52,442 nucleotides of DNA from Treponema sp. (GTDB taxonomy: Bacteria > Spirochaetota > Spirochaetia > Treponematales > Breznakiellaceae), in contig JAISAE010000059.1 in the NCBI GenBank assembly GCA_031266875.1, forward strand, positions 1 through 52,442, given 5' to 3'. Shown piece by piece: positions 26,382 to 36,561 of the stretch; within the stretch, counting starts at the first letter, position 1; each line of letters starts with the position of its first letter. The notes under the pieces were generated by a model. It was not told the DNA's origin. It was given only the letters and a program-made list of their open reading frames with translations, and did not search any database. Position numbers and translations under genes: made by a program.

Positions 26382-27041
26382 TTACCGTATCGCAATCAGA
26401 TCAGTTAATGCGGAGGTCTGGTATTCCGCGTCCTCCGCCCACAGCACCAACGCCCTGACATTTGATGAAAGCCCCAGCGATGCGATAGTGCCACTCAGGT
26501 TTTCTACACGCACAGTTCGCGTAACATTGCCTTCCCCGTCATAACAGATAAACGAATGGCTTGGATAACTTGACCCAATCGTATAGTTACCCTCAGACAC
26601 ATTGAAGAGTGGAAATGGATGACGCGGTTCAACCGGCACGTCAAAGGCAAGCGTCCGCTCGGTTCGTTCCCCACCCTTGTTGATCAGCACCACGCGGTAC
26701 TGGCCTCGCGGCAGGTTTTCATTATTCGGCATGGCAATGGCGCGACTTCCGATCCAGGTTTTACCGTTGTCATCAAAACTGATCCAGTCATCAAACGAGA
26801 ACTGCCAGCGCAGCCCCTCATGGTCATGATAAAGGTACAGATTCTCAAGATTCTCGATCCCGTCATCGTCTTCCGCCAGCACGAAAAACGAGAATCGCTC
26901 TTCCGGTGCGTCCTGCCCTTGGTAGTACACAAGCTGTATGACGCCATAGGGAATACGGGGCGCACTTCGGGAACAAGCGAGACACAGGAAAAAAGCGATT
27001 GTTATTATTGTTATCAATAGAAAGAACGTGAACTTCTTCAA
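26382..27041 (-). CDS. Putative lipoprotein of unknown function
   Basis: A protein of about 219 residues. The TTG at 27041 is chosen because AGAGG lies eight bases upstream and the resulting N-terminus (LKKFTFFLLITIITIAFFLCLAC) is a lipoprotein signal peptide with cleavage before a cysteine at about residue 22. The mature part has no family that I recognise; it is rich in beta-strand-like segments (RFSFFVLAEDDDGIENLENL, QYRVVLINKGGERTE) and may be an immunoglobulin-like fold. It heads the trmB-ligA-fucosidase-purM group. The open frame extends upstream to 27104 without ribosome-site support. Confidence 0.7.
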   Translation of the reverse strand: MKKFTFFLLITIITIAFFLCLACSRSAPRIPYGVIQLVYYQGQDAPEERFSFFVLAEDDDGIENLENLYLYHDHEGLRWQFSFDDWISFDDNGKTWIGSRAIAMPNNENLPRGQYRVVLINKGGERTERTLAFDVPVEPRHPFPLFNVSEGNYTIGSSYPSHSFICYDGEGNVTRTVRVENLSGTIASLGLSSNVRALVLWAEDAEYQTSALTDLIAIR

Positions 27042-27176
27042 GACAGCAACCTCTACTCCATCATAGCCGAATACCAGAGTGAAGTTCCAGCCGTTTGGCG
27101 ACAATTCTAGTGCGCCGACTTTACCGCCAGAAGCGGATTATGACAAAAATTTACTCTTTTTCAGCAAACTATGTGA

Positions 27177-27205
27177 TTGCTAATACTTATACTGTAGTTT
27201 ATCAT
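27177..27205 (+). promoter_or_regulatory. Sigma-70-type promoter for the corrinoid protein
   Basis: TTGCTA at 27177-27182 and TATCAT at 27200-27205 with exactly 17 bases between. The start site would be near 27212, giving a leader of about 90 bases before the ATG at 27303. I see no B12-box or other cobalamin riboswitch sequence in that leader. Confidence 0.55.
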
Positions 27206-27302
27206 ATTTTAACATTTAAACAGGTACTTGTCGTTACCCTGGCTTTGGGGTGTGTGAACTGAAACAAACGAACAGATAGAGAAGCAAAGAAGGAGTATAT
27301 TT

Positions 27303-27947
27303 ATGAGTGATTTTTCGGGTAACTTTACTGAAATTTCCGAACTTTTGCAAAAAGGAAAGGCGAAAGACATCATAGTGGCTGTTCAGAAAGCGTTGGAAGC
27401 GGGAGCTTCGCCGGCGGATATTCTGGACAAAGGACTGATCACAGGCATGAATCTGATTGGCAAGAAGTTCAGGGACGGCGAGGTCTTTGTGCCGGAGGTG
27501 CTTATTGCCGCACGTGCGATGAACAAGGCGAGTGCCACGCTCAAGCCTGCGCTGGCGCAGGCCGGCATTCAGCCAGTGGGTAAGGCTATCATCTGTACGG
27601 TCAAAGGAGACCTCCACGACATTGGCAAGAACCTTGTCAAGATGATGGTTGAGGGCAAAGGCATTGAAGTGCTTGACCTCGGCGTTGACTGTAGCCCGGA
27701 AAAGGTCATTGACGCTATCAAGACTTCCGGCGCAAAAGTTGTCTGCCTTTCAGCCCTCTTAACCACCACCATGATGGCACAGAAGGACACGATCGACGCC
27801 ATCAAGCAGGCCGGTCTCCGCGATCAGGTGAAGATCATGGTCGGCGGCGCTCCGGTCACCCAGAGTTTTGCCGAAGAGATTGGCGCGGACGCCTACACAT
27901 CGGACGCTGCTTCTGCTGCTGAAGCCTGCCGCGCTTTTTTTGAGTAG
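27303..27947 (+). CDS. Corrinoid-binding methyltransferase protein
   Basis: A 214-residue B12 protein of the MtaC/MtbC/MttC type that shuttles a methyl group between two methyltransferases. The N-terminal helical cap (about residues 5-90, GKKFRDGEVFVPEVLIAARAM) precedes a Rossmann-like cobalamin domain with D103-L-H105-D-I-G108 (His105 is the lower cobalt ligand), the S-x-L motif S150-A-L152 and G181-G182. Corrinoid proteins of this type need a substrate-specific MtaB/MttB-like partner and a reductive activator. Neither is adjacent, though a short ferredoxin/ATPase activator-like gene is about 5 kb away (32912). A strong ribosome site (AAGGAG) precedes the start. Confidence 0.93.
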   Translation: MSDFSGNFTEISELLQKGKAKDIIVAVQKALEAGASPADILDKGLITGMNLIGKKFRDGEVFVPEVLIAARAMNKASATLKPALAQAGIQPVGKAIICTVKGDLHDIGKNLVKMMVEGKGIEVLDLGVDCSPEKVIDAIKTSGAKVVCLSALLTTTMMAQKDTIDAIKQAGLRDQVKIMVGGAPVTQSFAEEIGADAYTSDAASAAEACRAFFE

Positions 27948-27997
27948 ACGTCTTGACACAAATCTAATGGTGGCGCTCAGTTTTTCATGTGTTTACT

Positions 27998-28026
27998 AGG
28001 TGCGAGGAGTGATCCTCGCACCTTTT
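27998..28026 (+). terminator. Rho-independent terminator after the corrinoid gene
   Basis: AGGTGCGAGGA at 27998-28008 pairs perfectly over 11 bp with TCCTCGCACCT at 28013-28023 around a 4-base loop (GTGA), followed by a short T-run to 28026. It lies 51 bases past the stop. Beyond it, 28030-28160 shows nothing I can identify. Confidence 0.93.
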
Positions 28027-28163
28027 TATGCACAGGAGACTGAGTAGCAATTATAAAAGTTTCCTCTAAAACCCGTTAAGTTAAGAAGAACTAGTCATCA
28101 TGCGCTCATGATGTGATACTAATGCTTATTCTTTGAATGCTAGGCATGGCGTTATGGAAAGGG

Positions 28164-28192
28164 TAGACGAACTATTATGAATTTCTTATAAT
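28164..28192 (+). promoter_or_regulatory. Possible promoter for the first chemoreceptor
   Basis: TAGACG at 28164-28169 and a perfect TATAAT at 28187-28192 with 17 bases between, within an AT-rich stretch. The leader to the ATG at 28285 would be about 85 bases and includes an AAAGGAG ribosome site. A second TATAAT at 28203 lacks a -35 partner. No convincing flagellar sigma-28 motif was seen. Confidence 0.45.
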
Positions 28193-28284
28193 ATAAACAT
28201 CTTATAATTTAAAAAACAAGAAAAATCCGCGTCGCAGACCGACTATAGGCGGTGAATTTCTTAAATAAAGAAAAGGAGTAGTTT

Positions 28285-30462
28285 ATGAAGCTGAAAGTAA
28301 AGTTACCATTAATTGTGTTTGCACTGATAGCAGTATCGGTCATAGGGGTATCGGCCATTCTCCTCGTACAGGCCCGTTCGTCCCAACGAACGGCGGCGGA
28401 GGACGTCCTGACAAACATGAGTGGTATGTATGCGTTCAGACTAAGTAGCATTTATGAGAATTACCTGACCATAGCCAAGACTCTTGCGAATATCATGCAT
28501 TCATACCCAGATGTGCCGGCTGAAGAACGGCGTGAGCGGTATGACGCCACAATGGAGAGTATCATACAGTCAAACTCCAACTTCGTGGGGATTTTCACCT
28601 TCTGGAAGCCAAATGCGCTGGATGGCAATGACGCGGCATACGTCAATAACGAGGGAAGCGATTCCACAGGCAGGTATATGACTTGGTATACGCAGAGATC
28701 AGGAAGGCCTGAAAAGCGCCCTCTCTCGCAATATGAACTGTATAACGAGATAATTGCTAATCTCGATAAAGCCGAGCCGGTTTTTAACAATCCGTATTTT
28801 ACCAGTATGAACGGTAATCAGATTCTAGTTGCCCGGCTGTGTTATCCCATCATTACTAATGGGCAGATCGTAGGGCGCGTAGGCATCATGCTTGATTTGA
28901 CCCCGTCGTCGACTCTCATAAAAACGGTAAAACCCTTTGGGACCGGTCGGGCGGTTTTGTATTCCAACAATGGAACCATCGCGGCGCATTATGATTCCAG
29001 CATGGTGGGCAAGAATATACGGGATCCATTATCTATCAGTATATTGGGAGAGCAGGCCGCGTCCGATACAGAAGCATCACTGAAAAGCGGACAGCCCCAT
29101 CCAGGCAATGGAGATGGACGCATATTTGAATCCTATCCGTTCTATGTGGGAGAGGTGAAAACCGCTTGGACACTCCTCTCTTCTGTTGATGAGGAAACAG
29201 TATTCGCTCGCGTGAATGCCTTAACCAAATTCACGATAATTATTATTGCTATCGCTCTAGTTATTGGGGCTGTAACTGCTTTCCTAGTGATTAGAACCGT
29301 AACGAACCGTATCGCAAGAGTTGCCATCGCCATAAAGGATATTTCCCAAGGAGAAGGCGACCTGACACAGCGCTTGGAGATCCACACACAGGATGAAATC
29401 GGGGATCTCGGAATCTACTTCAATATAACGATGGAAAAGATCAGAGCCATGACTGTCAATATTAAACACCTGTCTATGGCTATGTTAGACATAGGGAACG
29501 AGCTTGCGTCTAACATGAACCAGACTGCGACGGCGGTGAACCAAATTGCCGCGAATATTGGCTCGATCAAGGAACGTGTCATCAACCAGTCAGCGTCGGT
29601 TACTGAAACCAACGCCACTATGGAACAGATATCACTCAATATTGATAAGCTCAACAGTAATGTGGACAACCAGAGCGGAAGCGTGTCTCGTTCTTCCTCG
29701 GCGATTGAAGAAATGCTCGCCAACATCCAGTCGGTAACGCAGACCTTGATTAAGAACGCGGCTAATGTGAGTGGACTTGCGAACGCTTCAGAAGTCGGGC
29801 GGACGGGACTTCAGGAAGTGGCGGCGAACATACAGGAGATTGCTCGTGAGTCAGAAGGTCTCCTCGAAATCAACTCGGTGATGGAAAACATTGCGAGCCA
29901 GACCAACCTCCTCTCAATGAATGCGGCTATTGAGGCAGCGCACGCGGGAGAGGCTGGAAAGGGCTTTGCTGTTGTGGCTGACGAGATACGGAAACTCGCC
30001 GAATCCTCTGGTGAACAGTCCAAGACCATTTCCTCAGTGCTGAAGAAGATCAAGGAATCCATCGACAAAATCTCAAAGTCCACCGATGCGGTACTAAATA
30101 AGTTCGCGGCTATAGACGCCGGGGTAAAGACGGTCTCTCTTCAGGAAGACAATATCAGGAGCGCGATGGAAGAGCAGAGCGCGGGTAGTCAGCAGGTGCT
30201 TGAGTCGGTGGGGGAACTCAACAATCTCACGCAGCTTGTGAAGGGCAGCTCAATCGAGATGCAGGAAGGTAGCAAGCAAGTTATCAATGAGAGCAAGAAT
30301 CTTGAGATGCTAACCCAAGAGATCACCGACGGGATGAATGAAATGTCGACCGGTGCTGACCAGATCAACACCGCTGTGAATCAGGTGAACACGCTCAGTG
30401 GTAAGAACAAGGATACGATTGATAGCCTTGTCGCCGAAATCTCTAAGTTCAAAGTTGAATAA
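28285..30462 (+). CDS. Methyl-accepting chemotaxis protein (Cache sensor)
   Basis: A 725-residue chemoreceptor. The order is TM1 (about 7-28), a periplasmic double-Cache ligand domain (about 35-300; [14 protein letters not shown] and the second-lobe [19 protein letters not shown]), TM2 (about 315-338), HAMP (about 335-390), and a long coiled-coil signalling domain to the end. The CheA/CheW contact tip is [20 protein letters not shown] (about 537-556). The ligand cannot be told from the sequence. The signalling half is nearly the same as that of the next chemoreceptor gene, while the Cache parts differ, so the pair arose by duplication with sensor divergence. Confidence 0.96.
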   Translation: MKLKVKLPLIVFALIAVSVIGVSAILLVQARSSQRTAAEDVLTNMSGMYAFRLSSIYENYLTIAKTLANIMHSYPDVPAEERRERYDATMESIIQSNSNFVGIFTFWKPNALDGNDAAYVNNEGSDSTGRYMTWYTQRSGRPEKRPLSQYELYNEIIANLDKAEPVFNNPYFTSMNGNQILVARLCYPIITNGQIVGRVGIMLDLTPSSTLIKTVKPFGTGRAVLYSNNGTIAAHYDSSMVGKNIRDPLSISILGEQAASDTEASLKSGQPHPGNGDGRIFESYPFYVGEVKTAWTLLSSVDEETVFARVNALTKFTIIIIAIALVIGAVTAFLVIRTVTNRIARVAIAIKDISQGEGDLTQRLEIHTQDEIGDLGIYFNITMEKIRAMTVNIKHLSMAMLDIGNELASNMNQTATAVNQIAANIGSIKERVINQSASVTETNATMEQISLNIDKLNSNVDNQSGSVSRSSSAIEEMLANIQSVTQTLIKNAANVSGLANASEVGRTGLQEVAANIQEIARESEGLLEINSVMENIASQTNLLSMNAAIEAAHAGEAGKGFAVVADEIRKLAESSGEQSKTISSVLKKIKESIDKISKSTDAVLNKFAAIDAGVKTVSLQEDNIRSAMEEQSAGSQQVLESVGELNNLTQLVKGSSIEMQEGSKQVINESKNLEMLTQEITDGMNEMSTGADQINTAVNQVNTLSGKNKDTIDSLVAEISKFKVE

Positions 30463-30532
30463 AGTCTATTGTTTTGGCTTGCTTGAGGCAGCGCCCAGCT
30501 TATTATGCAGCATAAAAAAAAGAAAGGTAGGC

Positions 30533-30562
30533 CAATCGCCCACCTTTTATGTAGGGCGATTG
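30533..30562. other. Inverted repeat between the two chemoreceptor genes
   Basis: CAATCGCCC at 30533-30541 and GGGCGATTG at 30554-30562 form a perfect 9-bp stem around a 12-base loop. It lies 70 bases past the first chemoreceptor stop. A terminator is possible, but no U-tract follows. The rest of the 242-base gap is featureless apart from an AAGGAG ribosome site for the second gene. Confidence 0.4.
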
Positions 30563-30704
30563 CCCCTCACACCTCCGCCTCCTATAGGGGCAAAAAATAA
30601 AAATTTCTTCATACAAGGAATAAGGTATGTGGAGTTTCCGCGTAGTAAAAACGTCGAATTAAACCGCCATAGAAGAACTTTGTATAATAATTAAGGAGCA
30701 TTTC

Positions 30705-32894
30705 ATGAAAATAGGTAAAAAACTAACCCTTATGATTTTCGCCATCGTGCTGTTCGGTATCGGCATCTTAATTTCGGTGGTACTGCTTTCCGCCCAGAAG
30801 GAAATAACCGCACGAGTACACAGTGAGATTAAGAATCTAGCAAAACAGGAAGCCAGCCAAACCCAGGTTTGGTTTGAGGTGTTTACGGATTCCACCCGGA
30901 CCATCAGCAATATTATGGAAAAGGCTTATGAGTCCCTGGAACCGTCCCTCAGGCGGCAGATTTTTAACATGATGCTGGAAGGGATCGTGGTGGCGAATCC
31001 GGCCATAACCGGGGTGGGAAGCTGCTGGGAACCCAACGCTCTGGACGGCATGGATGCCCAGTACGCGAACACTCCAGGAACGGACGCGAGCGGGCGTTTC
31101 ATCTCCTACTGGACGAGGACGGCAAATGGACCCGTCGTGAGCCCCCTCGAAGATTACGATGTTCCCGGCGCAGGGGACTATTACCTTATCGCCAAACGTA
31201 CCGGAAACGAAACCTTGATCGACCCATATCTGTATAATGTCGCCGGGACACAAAAGTTAGTCGCCACCGTTACTGTGCCAGCCAAAGTCTCAGGGCGCGT
31301 ACTAGGATCGGCGCTTATCGACATCGCCATTGATGATATACAGAAAACGGTACAGGCGATCCGTCCCTTTCCGGGAAGTATTGCCGCAATCTACAGTAAC
31401 GGTGGAGTTGTAGCCGCCCATTTTGATCCAACGCTGGTGGGTAAGCACATGAAGGATACGGAAGCGGATATGGTCGGCGACAATCTGGACACGCTGATAC
31501 AGGCAGTCAAAGACGGTAAGACCTATTCATTCTCCGCCACCAGACAGGGAAATGAAATGTTTTTTACCGTCGTCCCGATACAGGTGGGAAATACCACCAC
31601 GCCGTGGTCGCTTTTAATAGGTATTCCAATGAGCGTTATCAACGAGCCTGTTCTACGGATGCTGAACCTCGCCCTCCCCATTGTAGCGGGGATGCTAGTT
31701 CTTATCTTCATTGCGATCTTCTTTATGGCGCGTTCCATAAGTCGGCCCCTTAGCTTGATGATGGCAACCTTTGCCGATATAGGCGAAGGGAACCTGACGC
31801 GGCAACTTGAAATCACGAGCAAGGACGAGATCGGGGACATCAGCCGTTCCTTCAACCAGACTATGGAAAAGATTCGGCACCTCATCATCACCATCAAAGA
31901 GCAGAGCGTCAAACTCTTCGGCATCGGCGGCGAACTATCCACCAACATGACCGAGACCGCCACGGCTATTAACGAGATCGCCGCCAACATCCAGAGCATC
32001 AAAGGCCTCGTGGTAAACCAAAGCGCCTCTGTAACCGAGACCAATGCCACCATGGAACAGATCTCCATGAACATCGATAAGCTGAATAACTATGTGAAAA
32101 AGCAGACCGTCAGCGTTGCCCGGTCTTCCAGCGCCATTGAGGAGATGCTCGCCAGCATACAGTCCGTCACCAATACGCTGGTGAAAAACGGTGGCAATGT
32201 AAAAGAACTGATAAGCGCCGCTGAAGTGGGCCACACGGGTTTGCAGGAAGTGTCCGCCGACATCCAGGAAATAGCCCACGAGTCTGAAGGCCTTTTAGAA
32301 ATCAACGCGGTGATGGAAAACATCGCCAGTCAGACCAACCTCCTCTCAATGAACGCCGCTATTGAGGCGGCACACGCTGGCGAGGCTGGCAAGGGCTTCG
32401 CCGTGGTTGCAGATGAAATCCGTAAGCTTGCCGAAAACTCCAGCGAGCAGAGCAAGACCATTTCCACAGTGCTCAAGAAAATCAAGGAATCCATCGACAA
32501 AATAACCGCATCCACTGACAATGTTTTAAACAAATTCGAGGCTATTGATAGTGGTGTTAAGACCGTGGCAGAGCAGGAGGAGAACATCCTCAGCGCCATG
32601 GAGGAACAGCGCGTGGGGAGCAAGCAGATTTTAGATGCCATCGGGCAGGTGAACGAGATCACCGGACAGGTAAAAGCCAGCTCCACGGAGATGCTTGAAG
32701 GCAGCACAGAAGTGATCCATGAAGGCGAAAATCTTGAAAAGGCGACCCAAGAGATCACCGGAGGCATGAATGAGATAGCATCGGGCGCGAAGCAGATCAA
32801 CGTGGCAATAAACCGGGTGAATGAACTGTCTAGTCAGAATCACAAGGACATCAATATTCTGATGCAGGAAGTTTCGCGGTTTAAAGTTGAGTAA
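30705..32894 (+). CDS. Methyl-accepting chemotaxis protein (Cache sensor), paralogue
   Basis: A 729-residue chemoreceptor, paralogous to the gene at 28285. It has TM1 near residues 7-28, a Cache sensor with [18 protein letters not shown] near 108, a second Cache half with [21 protein letters not shown]2 near 325-345, HAMP, and a signalling domain with the same tip sequence as its neighbour ([20 protein letters not shown]). The ligand-binding half differs markedly from the first copy, so they probably sense different ligands. The ATG is preceded by AAGGAG. The 3' end is 17 bases from the convergent activator gene. Confidence 0.95.
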   Translation: MKIGKKLTLMIFAIVLFGIGILISVVLLSAQKEITARVHSEIKNLAKQEASQTQVWFEVFTDSTRTISNIMEKAYESLEPSLRRQIFNMMLEGIVVANPAITGVGSCWEPNALDGMDAQYANTPGTDASGRFISYWTRTANGPVVSPLEDYDVPGAGDYYLIAKRTGNETLIDPYLYNVAGTQKLVATVTVPAKVSGRVLGSALIDIAIDDIQKTVQAIRPFPGSIAAIYSNGGVVAAHFDPTLVGKHMKDTEADMVGDNLDTLIQAVKDGKTYSFSATRQGNEMFFTVVPIQVGNTTTPWSLLIGIPMSVINEPVLRMLNLALPIVAGMLVLIFIAIFFMARSISRPLSLMMATFADIGEGNLTRQLEITSKDEIGDISRSFNQTMEKIRHLIITIKEQSVKLFGIGGELSTNMTETATAINEIAANIQSIKGLVVNQSASVTETNATMEQISMNIDKLNNYVKKQTVSVARSSSAIEEMLASIQSVTNTLVKNGGNVKELISAAEVGHTGLQEVSADIQEIAHESEGLLEINAVMENIASQTNLLSMNAAIEAAHAGEAGKGFAVVADEIRKLAENSSEQSKTISTVLKKIKESIDKITASTDNVLNKFEAIDSGVKTVAEQEENILSAMEEQRVGSKQILDAIGQVNEITGQVKASSTEMLEGSTEVIHEGENLEKATQEITGGMNEIASGAKQINVAINRVNELSSQNHKDINILMQEVSRFKVE

Positions 32895-32911
32895 ATAAAC
32901 ATAAATAATGT

Positions 32912-34360
32912 TTATCCCGCAATGTACAAGCCGCTTGTTTCCTCAAACAGCATATTTTGCGCGAACTCGTCCATGAAGGCCGGATCAGCGGCGAGATCGA
33001 GCGGAACGCTTTTGCTGATAATGGCTTTGGCGGCCATGAGAAACGCGGGGTCTTTGAGGTACTGAACCGCGCCTTGCAGACTCAGGTTGCCGCAGACCTT
33101 GATCCTGTTGAGAAATACCCTGGGCAAAAGACCAGCGCACACCGCGTTTCGCTGGTCAATGAAAAAGCCCAGGCCCCCGGCAATAAAAACCACGCTCACT
33201 TCGCTTAATTCCACGCCAGCGTTTTTACACAGTATCTTGATGCCAGACAGAATCGCGCTCTTGGCTAACTGAAACTGCCGTACATCGCGGTTTATCAGCG
33301 AAATACCTTCACTAATCGTAAAACGCCCAGTATCCATCGCGCCAGTTTCATCGATGACACCAGTGGAAAGCATGATAGCTATAGCGTCGATGAGGCCACA
33401 GCCACAGACCCCGAGGGGAGACACATCCCCGATAGTGGTAAAGGAAAGCCGGCTATCTTCGGCTGACCACGCGATCTTGTTAATAGCGCCAGGGATAGAA
33501 CCTATACCGCAGGAGATTTCCGCGCCCTCAAAGGCTGGCCCGGCAGCAGTAGAACAGCAGTACAGTTTTCCATCATGAAACAGAGCCATCTCGCCATTGG
33601 TACCAATGTCAATGAAGAGGGCGTTATTATCACCATGTAGTATGTCGAGAAAGCTAAGGCCAGCCACAATGTCGCTGCCAATAAAGGCCGCAATCGACGG
33701 CAAGAGTTTGACCACGCCCACAGGCAAGGAAAGCGCGGCACCGGCTATGTCCCGTTCCGTGAGAAATACCGGCGTAAAGGGCAATTCCCCCATGCTGGAC
33801 GGGTCAATATTGGTGAAGAGATGGAGCATGGTTGTATTGCCGCTGACCGTGAGTTGTTCGATTTCGTTTACTCTAAATGAGCTGAGTATCCTTTGCGTCT
33901 GCCGCTTGATAAGGCCGAACAGCTCCGCTGTATTCCCGTTTCTGGCAGCGTTAATCCGGCTCATCACGTCAGCGCCAAAGACGCGCTGGTCATTCAGTTC
34001 CGAGCGGGTGTCCAGAATCACGCCGGTGTCGAGGTCAATCAGGCGGGCGGAAAGCGTGGTTGTACCAATGTCCAGAGCAACGCCGGAACGCGCAACAGGC
34101 GAGAAAGCCGCCGCCGCCTCCACCCCGTTCTTTATGATAAGCTCATCAGGCAATTCCACAGTGATGTCTGACAGGGGAATACTCTGACAGGCGAGAAAGT
34201 TCCCGGCATTGTCTGTGTCGCCGAGAATACGGCCTTCAATGAGTTTAACCTTGCATTTCCCGCACACATGCCGTCCGCCGCAAGGCGCACTGATCGCAGC
34301 GCCCATATTTCTCAGAGTGCTGAGTACAGACGCCTCGTTATTTTTTATCGTAATTCTCAT
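32912..34360 (-). CDS. Short ferredoxin/ASKHA corrinoid-activator-like protein
   Basis: A 482-residue protein. An N-terminal plant-type 2Fe-2S domain (Cys27, Cys33, Cys36, Cys58 in APCGGRHVCGKCKV... ACQ) is joined directly to an ASKHA ATPase domain (ALDIGTTTLSARLIDLDTG near residue 87; ALFIDIGTNGEMALF further on). The family includes RACo/AcsV and RamA-like activators, which use ATP to push an electron onto oxidised cob(II)alamin in corrinoid proteins. It lacks the roughly 130-residue middle region of the copy at 38399. The start at 34360 follows the uvrB stop by four bases; upstream frame belongs to uvrB. It may serve the orphan corrinoid protein at 27303. Confidence 0.88.
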   Translation of the reverse strand: MRITIKNNEASVLSTLRNMGAAISAPCGGRHVCGKCKVKLIEGRILGDTDNAGNFLACQSIPLSDITVELPDELIIKNGVEAAAAFSPVARSGVALDIGTTTLSARLIDLDTGVILDTRSELNDQRVFGADVMSRINAARNGNTAELFGLIKRQTQRILSSFRVNEIEQLTVSGNTTMLHLFTNIDPSSMGELPFTPVFLTERDIAGAALSLPVGVVKLLPSIAAFIGSDIVAGLSFLDILHGDNNALFIDIGTNGEMALFHDGKLYCCSTAAGPAFEGAEISCGIGSIPGAINKIAWSAEDSRLSFTTIGDVSPLGVCGCGLIDAIAIMLSTGVIDETGAMDTGRFTISEGISLINRDVRQFQLAKSAILSGIKILCKNAGVELSEVSVVFIAGGLGFFIDQRNAVCAGLLPRVFLNRIKVCGNLSLQGAVQYLKDPAFLMAAKAIISKSVPLDLAADPAFMDEFAQNMLFEETSGLYIAG

Positions 34361-34364
34361 TGAT

Positions 34365-36359
34365 TTACCCGCCCAGTCGCTGAATCTCGTCGCGGACTGC
34401 GGCGGCTTGCTCAAACTCAAGTTTTTTGGCGTGTTCCAGCATTTCAGCGTTAAGCGCGGCGAGGAGCTTTTTCTTTTCAGATGGAATAAGGATGTTGTAC
34501 GACTTTTTAAGCACTTCAATCGAAGCGGCGGCGGTCTCCTGCCCCTCAGTCGCGTGGCGGACGAGAATGTCGGCAACAGCCTTTTTCACTGTGGCAGGCG
34601 TGATGCCGTGCTTTTTGTTATAGGCAATCTGCGCGGCGCGGCGGCGGTTCGTTTCAGCAATGGCTTCTCTCATAGCGTCGCTCATGCGGTCAGCATACAT
34701 CACCACCTTGCCAGCGGCATTCCGCGCTGCCCGGCCTATGATCTGGATAAGGCTGGTGAGCGAGCGAAGAAACCCGATCTTGTCCGCGTCCAGAATCGCT
34801 ATAAACGAAACTTCCGGCAGGTCAATGCCTTCACGTAGAAGGTTTATACCCACAAGCACATCAAACGCGCCTTGTCGTAACTGGGTAAGTATCTCTACAC
34901 GCTCAATGGTCTCAACCTCACTGTGGATATAACGCACCTTGAGTTCCCTATGGCTAAGATAGTCGGTGAGGTCTTCAGCCATTTTCTTGGTAAGCGTGAG
35001 AATGAGGGAGCGTTCACCAGCGTCAATACGCTGGCACACCTCAGCGTAGATGTCCTCCATCTGACCTTCGCTCGGTCGCACATCGACTTCTGGATCAAGG
35101 AGGCCGGTTGGCCGTATAAGCTGTTCAACCACCTGCTTGGAGTTTTCGATTTCAGCCTTACTCGGAGTCGCCGACACATAGATCGTTTTACCAACACGGC
35201 TTACAAACTCATCATAACGCAGGGGGCGATTATCCAAAGCGCAGGGCAGGCGAAAGCCATACTCCACGAGGTTTGTTTTCCTACTCCGGTCGCCCGCGTA
35301 CATGGCGCCAATCTGGGGAAGGCTGACATGGCTTTCATCAATAAAGGTGAGGTGAGCTGGACCGTTGGCGTTTTTGGGGAAATAGTCAATGAGCGTGTCC
35401 GGCGGATCCCCAGGGCTGCGTCCAGCAAGCGGCGCGGAATAGTTCTCTATGCCCGGGCAGTAACCCATCTCGTCCAGCATTACGATATCGTACTCAACGC
35501 GGGTCTTGAGCCGCTCAGCCTCCAGCACTTTGCCTTGACTCCTTAGTTCTTCATAACGAGCAGCGAGTTCAGCGCGTATCTTATCCAGTGCGCGCTGTAC
35601 CATATACAGCGGCATGACAAACTGCTTGGCCGGATAGATCACGGCGCGATCCAGTTCCTCAAGGTATTCGCCGGAGATGGGGTTAAAGCGCCGTATCCGC
35701 TTCACGGTATCCCAGTCAAGGTCAATGCGATAGGCTTCTTCTAGGTAAGCGGGGAATATGTCGAGCGTGTCCCCGCGCCTGCGGAAATTGCCCCGTTCCA
35801 GCACCGCGTCATTCCGCTCATACTGGAGTTCCACGAAGCGCCGTATGAGAGCGTCTACGTCGATCACTTCACCTACGGCAAACGCGGAACTCATTTCACG
35901 GTAGACCTCTGGCGTGGCAAGCCCGTAGATGCAGGACACCGTTGCCACGATGATCACATCTTCCCGTTCCATGAGGCTGCGCGTTGCTGAAAGCCTCATT
36001 CGCTCAATCTCCTTGTTGATGGAAGCATCTTTCTCAATATACAGGTCGCGGCTGGCAACATAGGCTTCCGGCTGGTAGTAATCATAGTAGGAGACAAAGT
36101 ATTCCACAGCGTTATGGGGGAAAAAGCCCTTGAACTCCCGAAAGAGCTGGGCCGCGAGCGTTTTGTTATGGCTCACGATGAGGGTAGGAAGCTGGGTTGC
36201 CTCAATAATCTTCGCCATAGTAAACGTTTTTCCCGAACCAGTAACGCCTTTGAGGGTTTGATATTGGTCGCCGGCTTTGACACCCGCAGCAAGCGCGGCA
36301 ATGGCCGCTCCCTGATCGCCTGCGGGTTTGAATGGAGAAACTACTTCAAATAAACGCAT
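34365..36359 (-). CDS. uvrB: Excinuclease ABC subunit B
   Basis: A 664-residue UvrB, the damage-verifying helicase of nucleotide excision repair that works with UvrA and UvrC. Walker A is GVTGSGKTFTMAK (about residues 39-51); the beta-hairpin that grips DNA is YYDYYQPEAYV (about 92-102); helicase motifs DLIDYFPK and TLTKKMAEDLTDYL follow; GINLLREGIDLPEVS is motif V; the C-terminal UVR motif (KKKLLAALNAEMLEHAKKLEFEQAAAVRD, split) is intact. Length is normal. No ribosome-binding sequence precedes the ATG, and the predicted promoter places the transcript start at the ATG itself. Confidence 0.98.
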   Translation of the reverse strand: MRLFEVVSPFKPAGDQGAAIAALAAGVKAGDQYQTLKGVTGSGKTFTMAKIIEATQLPTLIVSHNKTLAAQLFREFKGFFPHNAVEYFVSYYDYYQPEAYVASRDLYIEKDASINKEIERMRLSATRSLMEREDVIIVATVSCIYGLATPEVYREMSSAFAVGEVIDVDALIRRFVELQYERNDAVLERGNFRRRGDTLDIFPAYLEEAYRIDLDWDTVKRIRRFNPISGEYLEELDRAVIYPAKQFVMPLYMVQRALDKIRAELAARYEELRSQGKVLEAERLKTRVEYDIVMLDEMGYCPGIENYSAPLAGRSPGDPPDTLIDYFPKNANGPAHLTFIDESHVSLPQIGAMYAGDRSRKTNLVEYGFRLPCALDNRPLRYDEFVSRVGKTIYVSATPSKAEIENSKQVVEQLIRPTGLLDPEVDVRPSEGQMEDIYAEVCQRIDAGERSLILTLTKKMAEDLTDYLSHRELKVRYIHSEVETIERVEILTQLRQGAFDVLVGINLLREGIDLPEVSFIAILDADKIGFLRSLTSLIQIIGRAARNAAGKVVMYADRMSDAMREAIAETNRRRAAQIAYNKKHGITPATVKKAVADILVRHATEGQETAAASIEVLKKSYNILIPSEKKKLLAALNAEMLEHAKKLEFEQAAAVRDEIQRLGG

Positions 36360-36365
36360 GGAAAT

Positions 36366-36394
36366 AGCATAGCCTGACTCACCGCCGTTTGCAA
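36366..36394 (-). promoter_or_regulatory. Promoter for uvrB with a leaderless start
   Basis: On the minus strand, TTGCAA (36394-36389) and TATGCT (36371-36366) lie 17 bases apart, with four of six matches each. The start would be 6-8 bases below the -10, at about 36360-36358, which coincides with the A of the uvrB ATG at 36359. No Shine-Dalgarno sequence exists between the -10 and the ATG (TTTCC precedes it). Confidence 0.5.
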
Positions 36395-36561
36395 AGCCAG
36401 ACTCAATGCTCTCTCCTTATGGCCGAACTTCGAGCTTTTTATGAAACGCTGCCATTCCCTAACATCACCAAGGCTAAGAACCGCCCCATCAGAGCGCAAA
36501 GCTAGATACACCTCGTTCTGAACGAGATAACCGGAGTTTAGAACAGAACAATTTTTTCTTT

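Noticed and set aside
27100..27302. Cobalamin riboswitch before the corrinoid gene
   Set aside because: No B12 box or other conserved motif was found in the leader.
28219..28245. Possible sigma-28 (flagellar) promoter before the first chemoreceptor
   Set aside because: Only five of eight bases match GCCGATAA and no TAAA lies at the right distance.
30646..30673. Possible sigma-28 promoter before the second chemoreceptor (TAAA, then GCCATAGA)
   Set aside because: The spacing is 16 rather than 15 and a core base is missing.
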